31,706 nt of DNA, from NCBI GenBank assembly GCA_052108535.1, contig JBQDZM010000032.1:1-31706 (forward strand). Direction: 5' to 3'. The position numbers and the translations under genes were made by a program. This DNA is from Galactobacter sp052108535 (GTDB lineage: Bacteria; Actinomycetota; Actinomycetes; Actinomycetales; Micrococcaceae). Below, in pieces: positions 22,830 through 29,601 of this stretch (the stretch's first letter is position 1; the number at the start of each line of letters is the position of its first letter). Under the pieces are notes generated by a model. The model made no database searches and was not told the origin of the DNA. It worked only from the letters and a program-made list of their open reading frames with translations.

Positions 22830-22969
22830 GCATCGACCCGTCGCTGCTGGTATCAGCAGCGACTAATTTGAAAGAGAGCCGGACACAACTATCCAGCAGC
22901 GGACGCGAAACCCATTCGCAGAGGCACGCTGAGGGCACGACAAGTGCACAGCCGCTGAGTTTCCGCTAA
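22808..22969 (+). CDS. possible 53-aa small ORF overlapping the RHH gene end (toxin remnant or chance)
   Basis: ATG 22808 opens inside the last codons of the RHH gene in another frame and runs 53 codons to TAA 22967. The overlap geometry is what a coupled toxin gene would have. The first 30 residues (LSIDPSLLVSAATNLKESRT) look helical and vaguely like the start of an EspC/WXG100-type protein, but the remainder is Ser/Thr/Gln-rich and unconvincing. There is no strong ribosome site. It may be chance. Confidence 0.2.
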   Translation: MGPRTSLSIDPSLLVSAATNLKESRTQLSSSGRETHSQRHAEGTTSAQPLSFR

Positions 22970-23014
22970 ACCTCGCGAGCGCACACGAATGCTGGGGCCT
23001 CTCGCGTGTCCGCT

Positions 23015-23044
23015 CCTGAGTTCAGGTCAGTTCAAGTCAGTTCA
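23015..23044 (-). repeat. three 10-bp tandem units covering the DUF2637 stop codon
   Basis: On the plus strand the units are CCTGAGTTCA, GGTCAGTTCA and AGTCAGTTCA (23015-23044). The stop TGA of the minus-strand gene is inside the first unit, and each unit re-creates TGAACT. Confidence 0.7.
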
Positions 23045-23750
23045 CCCGGGACGGGCTGGGGACGTCCACGGCGCTGGTCGCGGACGGGAAGAAGCCCCCG
23101 GACTCACGCTCCACGTGGGCGTCGGCCTCATCCTGGAGGGCCGCGAGTTCGGCCTCGAGGGACTCAACTGAGGCGCGGTGCTCGCGGTCGTCCTCATTAG
23201 TCTCCAACGCGCGGGCCAGGGAGGCCGCGGCCTCCGCCCGGCGCATCTGCAATTCCCGGTAGTAGGCCTCATCCGAGGCCGCGGACTGCGCCTGTTCGGC
23301 CTCGATCTCCAGCACTACCTCTGCGCGCTTCTGGAACATGTGCACCGTCAGGTGCGTGATGAGCAGCAGGACCACGGGCGGCATGGCGGCCACGAGCGCG
23401 GCGACCACGGCCGGGATGTCAGGCGCCCTGTCCACCGACAGGATGGCGTGGGTGGCGTTGGCCGCCGTGGAGACGATGGCGCCGAAGAACAGCAGGGTCC
23501 ACGGGTAGACCATGGCCCGCCGCCCGTGTCCGTTCAGCGCGACGATGGCCACGGTGGCGGCAACGATGAGGCCGTCCACGATGATGGGCCAGATCCAGGC
23601 CAGGGTGGAGTCGATACCGGAACGCACCGCCAGGTCCGTCAAGGAGGCGAAGGACAGCACAAAGGCGCCGATGGCGATGACCACCGTGGCGGCCACAGCG
23701 GTCCATAGGACGCCGCGACCTGGAAGATTGCGGGGCGCAGTAGTACTCAA
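23037..23750 (-). CDS. DUF2637 membrane protein with C-terminal coiled coil
   Basis: The 237-residue protein has four predicted membrane helices (about 13-35, 47-69, 79-100 and 108-133), with the DUF2637 segment FASLTDLAVRSG between TM1 and TM2 and WIWPIIVDGLIVAAT in TM2. A charged, heptad-like cytoplasmic tail (about 138-215, rich in Glu, Ala and Arg) is probably a coiled coil. The family is common in actinobacterial chromosomes, plasmids and integrative elements (SpdB-like contexts) and has no proven function. The start is TTG 23750: a stop lies two codons upstream and no other start precedes TM1. No integrase or att site was found near it. Confidence 0.83.
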   Translation of the reverse strand: MSTTAPRNLPGRGVLWTAVAATVVIAIGAFVLSFASLTDLAVRSGIDSTLAWIWPIIVDGLIVAATVAIVALNGHGRRAMVYPWTLLFFGAIVSTAANATHAILSVDRAPDIPAVVAALVAAMPPVVLLLITHLTVHMFQKRAEVVLEIEAEQAQSAASDEAYYRELQMRRAEAAASLARALETNEDDREHRASVESLEAELAALQDEADAHVERESGGFFPSATSAVDVPSPSRVN

Positions 23751-23876
23751 AAGTCAGTCACCGTTTCCGGGTCGGGGTGGGGGAACATGCCGCTGCCCGG
23801 ATCACGCGGTCCGGTTCGAGGCACGTCCTCCATCGTAGACGCCACCTGTGGGCGGTTGCAGTGACGGCGAAGCACA

Positions 23877-23952
23877 TCACAACGACGCGGTGGTCTTGCA
23901 ACGACTCAGCGCTGTTGCAGCGACTCAGTGGTGTTACAGCGACGCAGGGGTG
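23877..23952. repeat. 19-bp tandem repeat upstream of the efflux operon
   Basis: Four adjacent 19-bp units fall at 23877-23895, 23896-23914, 23915-23933 and 23934-23952. The best two read TTGCAACGACTCAGCGCTG and TTGCAGCGACTCAGTGGTG. Degenerate relatives flank them (23856 onward, and TTTCGAGACTCAC after 23953). The units contain GTTGC/GCAAC elements like those in the palindromes immediately downstream. Confidence 0.75.
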
Positions 23953-23969
23953 TTTCGAGACTCACACCA

Positions 23970-24021
23970 GGATGGTTGCCGATAAGCAACCATCCGGCGT
24001 ATGGTTGCACTCAAGCAACCA
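23970..24021. promoter_or_regulatory. two GGTTGC-N6-GCAACC palindromes, probable MarR operators or leader hairpins
   Basis: Site 1 is GGATGGTTGC (23970-23979), 6 nt, GCAACCATCC (23986-23995): a perfect 10-bp dyad. Site 2 is TGGTTGC (24002-24008), 6 nt, GCAACCA (24015-24021). Their centres are 29 bp apart, close to three helical turns, so two dimers could bind one DNA face. The MarR-type gene at 26202 is the obvious candidate repressor. As RNA the arm 23986-23993 can instead pair with 24001-24008, an alternative fold. Confidence 0.7.
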
Positions 24022-24025
24022 ATGA
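23972..24025 (+). CDS. possible 17-codon leader peptide upstream of a terminator
   Basis: ATG 23972 reads MVADKQPSGVWLHSSNQ and stops at TGA 24023-24025, directly against the terminator stem. It covers both palindromes. Only AGG directly abuts the ATG, so the ribosome site is poor. It is listed because its position is that of an attenuation leader; a chance frame is equally possible. Confidence 0.2.
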   Translation: MVADKQPSGVWLHSSNQ

Positions 24026-24066
24026 GGGTCCCCGAAGTCGCCTAGCGACTCGGGGCCTTCGTTTTT
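24025..24066 (+). terminator. intrinsic terminator 78 bp before the efflux gene start
   Basis: The stem CCCCGAAGTCGC (24030-24041) / GCGACTCGGGG (24045-24055) has loop CTA and one bulge, and can be extended by AGGGT / CCTT. It is followed by CG and five T (24062-24066). This is a canonical intrinsic terminator, placed between the operator region and the DHA2 transporter on the same strand. No complete gene lies upstream of it on that strand, which suggests attenuation or a small RNA. Confidence 0.82.
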
Positions 24067-24143
24067 CCTAAACCTCCTTCCCCAGGGACAGGGACCGGCC
24101 GCGCACCCACGGCTGCCCCGCCCCACGCACGAAAGGGACCTAG

Positions 24144-26218
24144 ATGTCCACCACCGAGCAAGCGCCCGAGGCACCCTCGGGCCTGCACATGACCCACGGC
24201 CAGGTGCTGCGAGCCCTGACCGGGCTGCTGCTCGGCATGTTCGTGACGATGCTCGCCAACACCTTGGTGTCAACGTCCATGCCGAAGATCATCACCGACC
24301 TCGACGGCGAACTGAACCAGACGAGCTATTCGTGGGTTCTGGTCGCGACCATGCTCGCCACGGCGATCTCCACGCCGATCTGGGGCAAGCTCTCCGACCT
24401 CACCAACCGCAAGGTACTGCTGCAGATCTCCCTGATCCTGTTCGTGGGCGCCTCCGCCGTGGCCGGTTTCTCCGAGTCCTCCATGATGCTGATCATCTGC
24501 CGTGTGTTCCAGGGCCTCGGCGCCGGCGGCATGCAGGCACTGTCCCAGATCGTGATGGCAGATATCCTCTCCCCACGTGAACGCGGCAAGTACATGGGGC
24601 TCTTCGCCGGCGTCATGGCCATCGCCACTGTGGGCGGCCCGCTCATCGGTGGCTGGATCACCGACGCGTTCTCCTGGCACTGGAACTTCTTCCTCTCCCT
24701 GCCCTTCGCCGTGGTCGGCGTGATCATGCTGCAGAAGACCCTGCACCTTCCTCCCGTGGAAAAGCAGGAGAAGGCACGTTTGGATTGGCTCGGGACCGTC
24801 CTGCTCACCGGCGGCATGTCCCTGGCGCTGATCTGGCTGTCCCTGGCGGGCACCTCCGCTCAGGTGGACTCCGGTTCCAAGCAGATCGAGTACGGCTCCT
24901 TCACCACCGTGTGGATGCTGGCTGTGGCCGCTGTTGCGCTGATCGTCTTCGTGTTCGTGGAACTCAAGGTCGCCGACCCGCTGCTGGACATGCGCCNNNN
25001 NNNNNNNNNNNNNNNNNNNNNNNNNNNNNNNNNNNNNNNNNNNNNNNNNNNNNNNNNNNNNNNNNNNNNNNNNNNNNNNNNNNNNNNNNNNNNNNNATCG
25101 TCTTCGTGTTCGTGGAACTCAAGGTCGCCGACCCGCTGCTGGACATGCGCCTGTTCAAGAACCTGACCTTCACGATGTCCACCGTGGGTTCCATCGCCGT
25201 CGGCGTGGCCATGTTCGGCTGCGTTGTCTACCTGTCACAGCTGATGATCATGTCCCGTGGCGCCACGCCTTCCGAGGCAGGTCTGATGACCATTCCGATG
25301 ATGCTCGGCATGATGGGTATCTCCGTGGTCGTCGGTGGGCTCATCACCAAGACCGGCGTGTGGAAGCCCTACATGGTCGCCGGTGGCGTCCTGCTGATCG
25401 CCGGGCTCTACCTGATCTCCACCACCGATGAGAACACCAATTACTGGCTGCTGGCCGCGTGGATGTTCGTGATGGGTGCGGGCGTCGGCATGATCATGCA
25501 GAACTTGACCCTGGTGGTGCAGAACGCCGTTCCGCCGAAGGATCTGGGTGTCGCCACCTCAGCCGTCTCCTTCTTCCGTACGCTGGGCGGAACCGTGGGC
25601 ACCACCTGGCTCGGATCGGTTCTGGCCTCCAGGCTTCCCGACGTCCTGGCCGACCACCAAGACAAACTCGGTGCTGCGGCGGCAAAGGCCTTGGCCCCGA
25701 AGGTCATCGCGGAACACCCCGAACTGGCCCAGGATCCGCAGGGACTTCAGGCCTACTTCGGCGCTCATCCCGAACTGATCCAGGGCTACATGGCCCAGGT
25801 CGGGCAGCCCGCCTCCAACGGGTTCGCAAAGACCGCTGAGCCGTTCAAGTCGATCTTCGAGGGCGCCTACGCGGACTCGATCACTCACCTGTTCCTCATC
25901 GCCGCACCGATTGCGATCATCACTCTGATCTGCATCATCTTCCTGCCCAAGCTGGATCTTTCTGATCAGACCCGTTCCGAGCGCACGGCATCCGAGAAGG
26001 CCGCATTCACTGTGGAGCACGAGCCCATCGCCACCGGAGCGGTCCCGGTGGTCACCGGGGCCACCAACCTTGTGCCCGACGCAGGTGCTCGGCAGGCTGC
26101 CCGCAGCACCCAGGGTGCGGTGGAGACGAGTGGCGCCGATGGCGCCCAGTCCGACGCCACGACGTCGGACATAGAGGGCGACGAAGGCGACCAGCAATCT
26201 CATGGCCGTCACCTCTGA
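24144..26218 (+). CDS. MFS drug exporter, DHA2 (EmrB/QacA) family; frame interrupted only by an assembly gap
   Basis: A drug:H+ antiporter with 14 expected membrane segments. It has motif A-like WGKLSDLTNRK, the GLGAGGMQALSQIVMADIL segment, and motif C-like GVMAIATVGGPLIGGWITD. Start ATG 24144 has AAAGGGA about 7 nt upstream. The sequence is split by 100 N (24997-25096) flanked by identical 55-bp segments. Removing 155 bp joins both sides exactly in frame and gives one 639-residue protein, so the gene is very likely intact. A periplasmic-type loop (about residues 440-500) and a hydrophilic tail of about 85 residues are longer than in EmrB. The gene overlaps the downstream MarR gene by 17 bp, forming an efflux-regulator operon preceded by an unusual leader. 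Confidence 0.93.
24997..25096. other. assembly gap (100 N) with duplicated 55-bp flanks
   Basis: Bases 24942-24996 are identical to 25097-25151. Collapsing the duplicate and the N run restores the DHA2 reading frame. This is the same 55-bp signature as the gap at 17085. Confidence 0.95.
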
Positions 26219-26792
26219 TCCCGACCCACTGGATGGGGACCGCCCCGGCGGCCCCCATCTGGGGCAGGACCCCCATGACCTGCTCAAAGAGGCCGGCCTG
26301 ACCGGGCTCGAGCGGTCCCTGAACAATGTGGAGCAGGAGTTCTCACGCCTGGTTGTCGGCGCCCGAGAGGCCATCCGCAAGCGGGCAGAATCGCTGGATC
26401 CCAGCCTGTTCCCGTTCGACTTCAAGACCATGAATGCGTTGTGGCACCACGCGGTCAGGCTTCCGGATACTCCGTCGCTCACAGGCAAGGAACTCGCGGA
26501 CCTGTTGGCCGTGGACAAATCCGTGGTCTCCCGTTCGGTGAAGCGGCTGGAGGAGTGTGGCCTCGTTGCTCGTACCGTCAGCACGGAGGACGCAAGGGTG
26601 CAGCTGATTCATATCACCCGGGACGGATACCACCGTTTCAAGCGGACCGCCGAGGATGTTCCCACGATCATGCTGGAACGTCTGCGCACCTGGGACGTGG
26701 AGTCGTTGGATCAGCTGGCCGAGTTGCTTCACCGCATCAACGGGCCGCTCCCGGATCAGGCACCGAAGGATTGCTCCTCGCCTGAAATCTAG
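26202..26792 (+). CDS. MarR-family regulator of the efflux operon
   Basis: The 196-residue protein has a winged HTH at about 93-140 (LTGKELADLLAVDKSVVSRSVKRLEECGLV, wing STEDARVQLIHIT). It also has about 45 extra N-terminal residues, partly Gly/Pro-rich, before the first dimerisation helix, longer than a usual MarR protein (140-160 residues). ATG 26202 lies inside the end of the DHA2 gene (17-bp overlap), with GAAGG about 13 nt upstream, so it is translated from the transporter mRNA. It is the natural candidate to bind the paired GGTTGC palindromes before the operon. The inducer is unknown. Confidence 0.92.
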   Translation: MAVTSDPDPLDGDRPGGPHLGQDPHDLLKEAGLTGLERSLNNVEQEFSRLVVGAREAIRKRAESLDPSLFPFDFKTMNALWHHAVRLPDTPSLTGKELADLLAVDKSVVSRSVKRLEECGLVARTVSTEDARVQLIHITRDGYHRFKRTAEDVPTIMLERLRTWDVESLDQLAELLHRINGPLPDQAPKDCSSPEI

Positions 26793-26877
26793 TTCGTGAG
26801 CTCGCGGGTGCTCTGGGTTGAAAGACCCGAGACTCGCGCCGGCTTGCGCGCAGAGACCGACAGAGACCGGCCGTTTC

Positions 26878-26930
26878 GAGGCCCGGCCTGCACCCCCCGC
26901 TGGGTGTGCGGGCCGGGCCTCGGTGTTTTT
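26878..26930 (+). terminator. intrinsic terminator of the DHA2-marR operon
   Basis: The stem GAGGCCCGGCC / GGCCGGGCCTC with inner TGCACCC / GGGTGTG pairing is followed by GGTG and five T (26926-26930). It sits 86 bp after the MarR stop. Confidence 0.9.
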
Positions 26931-27041
26931 ATGTCTGGGGCACGGCGTGTCATCCACAGTTTCGGCTGGACAGGCAGCGCGGTGGGGCCTGACGTGCAAG
27001 GCTGGGGCAGCGAAACCGATCCGTACCACCAGGGGGAGAAC

Positions 27042-27731
27042 ATGACGGAACAGAACGCAACACCTAGCAGCGAAGCACCCGGCAGCAAGACGCCGGGCAC
27101 GGAGACCAAGGACAGCGAGGCGCCGATCCGCACATGGGGTGGGGAGGATGCCATGCTCAGCGCCTACTACGACAACGAATGGGGACGCCCGGTCACCTCA
27201 GAGGCGGGGCTGTTCGAACGACTCACGCTTGAGGCCTTCCAATCCGGGCTCTCCTGGGCCACGATCCTGCGCAAACGCGAGAACTTCCGGTCCGCCTTCG
27301 CTGGGTTCGATCCGGTCGTGGTGGCGGGCTTCCAGGAGCAGGACGTCGAGCGTCTCATGGACGACGCCGGGATCGTGCGTAACCTTCGTAAGATCCAGGC
27401 CGCCATCACCAATGCGGCCGCCACGGTGGCACTGCGTGAGGACGGCGGCCTGCCGTCCCTGATCTGGTCTCACCGGCCGGAGACCACTCCCCTACCGTCA
27501 AGAGTCGAGGACGTTCCCAGCCGTTCTCCCGAATCCGAGGCGCTGGCCAAGGATCTCAAACACCACGGCTTCGTGTTCGTTGGGCCCACCACTGCACACG
27601 CTTTGATGGAGGCCATCGGCATGGTGGACACCCACCTGCTCTCCTCTCATCGGCGCGGCGTGTCCGGGTTGTGGAACGAGGACGGGACGTGGGCCGCCGA
27701 CCCAGTATTCGAGGAATCCGCCGCGCAGTGA
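27042..27731 (+). CDS. tag: DNA-3-methyladenine glycosylase I homologue lacking most zinc ligands
   Basis: The 229-residue protein matches TagI along its length: AYYDNEWGRPV (41-51), LTLEAFQSGLSWATILRKREN (61-81) with the base-recognition Glu64 and Trp72 (Glu38 and Trp46 in E. coli Tag), DDAGIVRNLRKIQA, and HHGFVFVGPTTAHALMEAIGMVD. It excises 3-methyladenine in alkylation repair. The E. coli zinc ligands Cys4, His17, His175 and Cys179 correspond here to Thr31, Tyr43, His198 and Ser202, so three of four are lost. A 28-residue Thr/Ser/Glu-rich N-terminal extension precedes the domain. Start ATG 27042 has GGGGGAGAA upstream; a frame reaching 26796 crosses the preceding terminator. Monocistronic, with terminators on both sides. 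Confidence 0.9.
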   Translation: MTEQNATPSSEAPGSKTPGTETKDSEAPIRTWGGEDAMLSAYYDNEWGRPVTSEAGLFERLTLEAFQSGLSWATILRKRENFRSAFAGFDPVVVAGFQEQDVERLMDDAGIVRNLRKIQAAITNAAATVALREDGGLPSLIWSHRPETTPLPSRVEDVPSRSPESEALAKDLKHHGFVFVGPTTAHALMEAIGMVDTHLLSSHRRGVSGLWNEDGTWAADPVFEESAAQ

Positions 27732-27752
27732 GTTCGGACTCGGCGCAGACGG

Positions 27753-27789
27753 CACGTGCCCGGTCCCCGATACGGGGGCCGGGCACGTG
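27753..27789. terminator. hairpin between convergent tag and ABC importer genes
   Basis: CACGTGCCCGG (27753-27763) pairs with CCGGGCACGTG (27779-27789), with further CCCC/GGGG pairing inside. It lies 21 bp after the tag stop and 13 bp from the convergent binding-protein stop, so it can serve both. Confidence 0.85.
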
Positions 27790-27801
27790 GATGATGGCCG
27801 G

Positions 27802-28818
27802 TCACTTCCTCGAGATGAACCCTTCGTCCACCATCCAGTCGTAGGCCACGTCCGCCGGGTCTTCACCGTCAACGTCAACCCGTCGGTTGAGCTCGATGAA
27901 CTTCTCGTTCGTCATGGCGGCAGCCACGGCCTCGAAGTCCTTCTGCAACTCCGGGTACTTCTTCGCCACCTCGGTCCTCAGCACCGGGGCGATGCTGTAG
28001 GAGGGGAAGAAACCCTGGTCATCGTCCAGGACCTCCAAGCTCAGGGACTTGATGCGACCGTCAGTCGTGAAGACCTCGCCGAAGTTGCAGGTACCACGTG
28101 CGGTGGCTTCGTAGACCGCACCCGTGTCCAGCACCGCTACGTTGGATTTTGGGACGTCCTTGCCCAGTTTCAGGCCGTACTTCTCCAACATGGGTTCGAA
28201 CCCGTCCTGGCGGGAGTAGAACTCCGACTCCACACAGAAGGTGCGTTGCTCCACCGGCAACTTCTTGATGTCAGAGAGCTTGCTGACACCATTCAGCTTG
28301 TCCTTGTTGGAGCCCTTGATCGCGAAGGCGTAGGTGTTGTCCAAGGGGCCCGGGTCACCCCAGGTCAGCCCGTTGCCCAGATCCTCGTCATGGACCTTCT
28401 GCCACATCTCCTTCTGGTCCGGGACGCCGGTCTCGTGTCCCAAGTAGGTCAGCCACGCGGTACCCGTGTACTCGAAGAGCACATCAGCGCCGCCGCCCGC
28501 CAACAGATCTCGGGCCGGCTGGGAGCCGGGAACACTGGTCATGTCCTTGACGTCGAAACCTGCAGCTCGTGCGGTCAGGACACCGATCTTGCCCATGATC
28601 TTCTGCTCGGTGAAGTTCTTGGACGTCACCGTCACTTGGTTCCCATCAGCACCGTCGATCTTCTCGATGGAACCGGGGCCGGGTTCAGCGATATAGGCAC
28701 CGGAGGACTCGAGGCCGCACCCTGTCAGGGCCAGAGCGGAGGCCGTCAGCATCCCCACCAGGGCTCCGCGACGACGGCGTGTTGTCGTACGGGTTCGGGT
28801 CATACGCGAGGTGTGCAT
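27802..28818 (-). CDS. osmoprotectant ABC transporter substrate-binding lipoprotein (OpuC/OsmF-like)
   Basis: The 338-residue protein starts with a basic region, a hydrophobic stretch and lipobox LTGC34, so it is a membrane-anchored lipoprotein. The mature domain is of the OpuAC type: TSKNFTEQKIMGKIGV near residue 65, DVLFEYTGTAWLTYLG near 113, and FCVESEFYSRQDGFEP near 195. The family binds glycine betaine, choline, carnitine or related compatible solutes. It is the last gene of a four-gene minus-strand operon, 3 bp after the second permease. ATG 28818 has AAGGGA 9 nt upstream. Ligand aromatic residues cannot be assigned reliably by eye. Confidence 0.94.
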   Translation of the reverse strand: MHTSRMTRTRTTTRRRRGALVGMLTASALALTGCGLESSGAYIAEPGPGSIEKIDGADGNQVTVTSKNFTEQKIMGKIGVLTARAAGFDVKDMTSVPGSQPARDLLAGGGADVLFEYTGTAWLTYLGHETGVPDQKEMWQKVHDEDLGNGLTWGDPGPLDNTYAFAIKGSNKDKLNGVSKLSDIKKLPVEQRTFCVESEFYSRQDGFEPMLEKYGLKLGKDVPKSNVAVLDTGAVYEATARGTCNFGEVFTTDGRIKSLSLEVLDDDQGFFPSYSIAPVLRTEVAKKYPELQKDFEAVAAAMTNEKFIELNRRVDVDGEDPADVAYDWMVDEGFISRK

Positions 28819-28821
28819 GAT

Positions 28822-29601
28822 TCACAGTCCCTTCGGACGGGCCACGTACTCCACGACGCGACCGATCCAGTCGATGACGAGTGCCAGCAGAGCCACCAGC
28901 AGAGAGCCCACCACCAGCACGGTCCCCTGGGACAGGGTGATGCCGGTGTTGATGAGCAGACCGAGGCCACCCGCGTTGACGAAAGTGCCCAGGCTGGCGG
29001 TACCCACAAGCAGCACCAGTGCGGTCCGGATGCCGGAGAGCATCACCGGAACGGCCAGGGGGAGTTCGACCTTCAGCAGGACCGCGCCGGCGCTCATCCC
29101 CATGCCGCGTCCGGCCTCGATCAGGCGCTTGTCCACACCGTCGAGTCCCACCATGGTGTTGGACAGGACCGGCAGCAAGGCGTAAAGCACCAACGCAACG
29201 GTGGCGGGCCAGGCGCCGAAACCGAGCCACATGGCCAAGAGCACCACGACACCGATGGCCGGTGCAGCCTGACCGAAGTTGGCGACGACCACCACAGCAG
29301 GACTGATCTTGCGCATGGAACCCCTGGTGAGAAGGATCCCCAGGGGGACGCCGATCACCACCACGATGAGGGCACCGAGGAAGGTCAACTGCAGGTGTTC
29401 CAGCGTCATACCCCACAGCTCGGCCGGGGCCAGGGTGGAACGTTCCGTGTCGGTCAGATCCGCAAGCCCCAGGTAGACGAACACTGCAGCGATCAGAACG
29501 ATGAGCACCAGGATCTGCCACAGCAAGGGGAGCCACGGATGGCGTTTGTGCAGACGCACTCGGTTGCCGGCTTGACCGGTCGCGATCGAAGCGGCTGTCA
29601 T
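28822..29601 (-). CDS. osmoprotectant ABC transporter permease (second)
   Basis: The 259-residue inner-membrane permease of the OpuBB/OpuCD type has 5-6 membrane segments and the EAA-like ATPase contact loop GLDGVDKRLIEAGRGMGMSAGAVLLKVELPLAVPVMLSG (about 150-190). It shares its start with the ATPase stop (ATGA at 29598-29601). With the first permease it forms the transmembrane channel for compatible solute uptake. The long N-terminal part (RLHKRHPWLPLLWQ) precedes TM1. It is 46 residues longer than its partner permease. Confidence 0.94.
   Translation of the reverse strand: MTAASIATGQAGNRVRLHKRHPWLPLLWQILVLIVLIAAVFVYLGLADLTDTERSTLAPAELWGMTLEHLQLTFLGALIVVVIGVPLGILLTRGSMRKISPAVVVVANFGQAAPAIGVVVLLAMWLGFGAWPATVALVLYALLPVLSNTMVGLDGVDKRLIEAGRGMGMSAGAVLLKVELPLAVPVMLSGIRTALVLLVGTASLGTFVNAGGLGLLINTGITLSQGTVLVVGSLLVALLALVIDWIGRVVEYVARPKGL

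Noticed and set aside
23856..23960. CRISPR-like array
   Set aside because: The units are 19 bp, directly adjacent without spacers, and no cas genes are present.
23970..24021. phage or integrative-element attachment site
   Set aside because: No integrase or tRNA gene is nearby; the palindromes sit just upstream of a MarR-regulated efflux operon, which explains them better.
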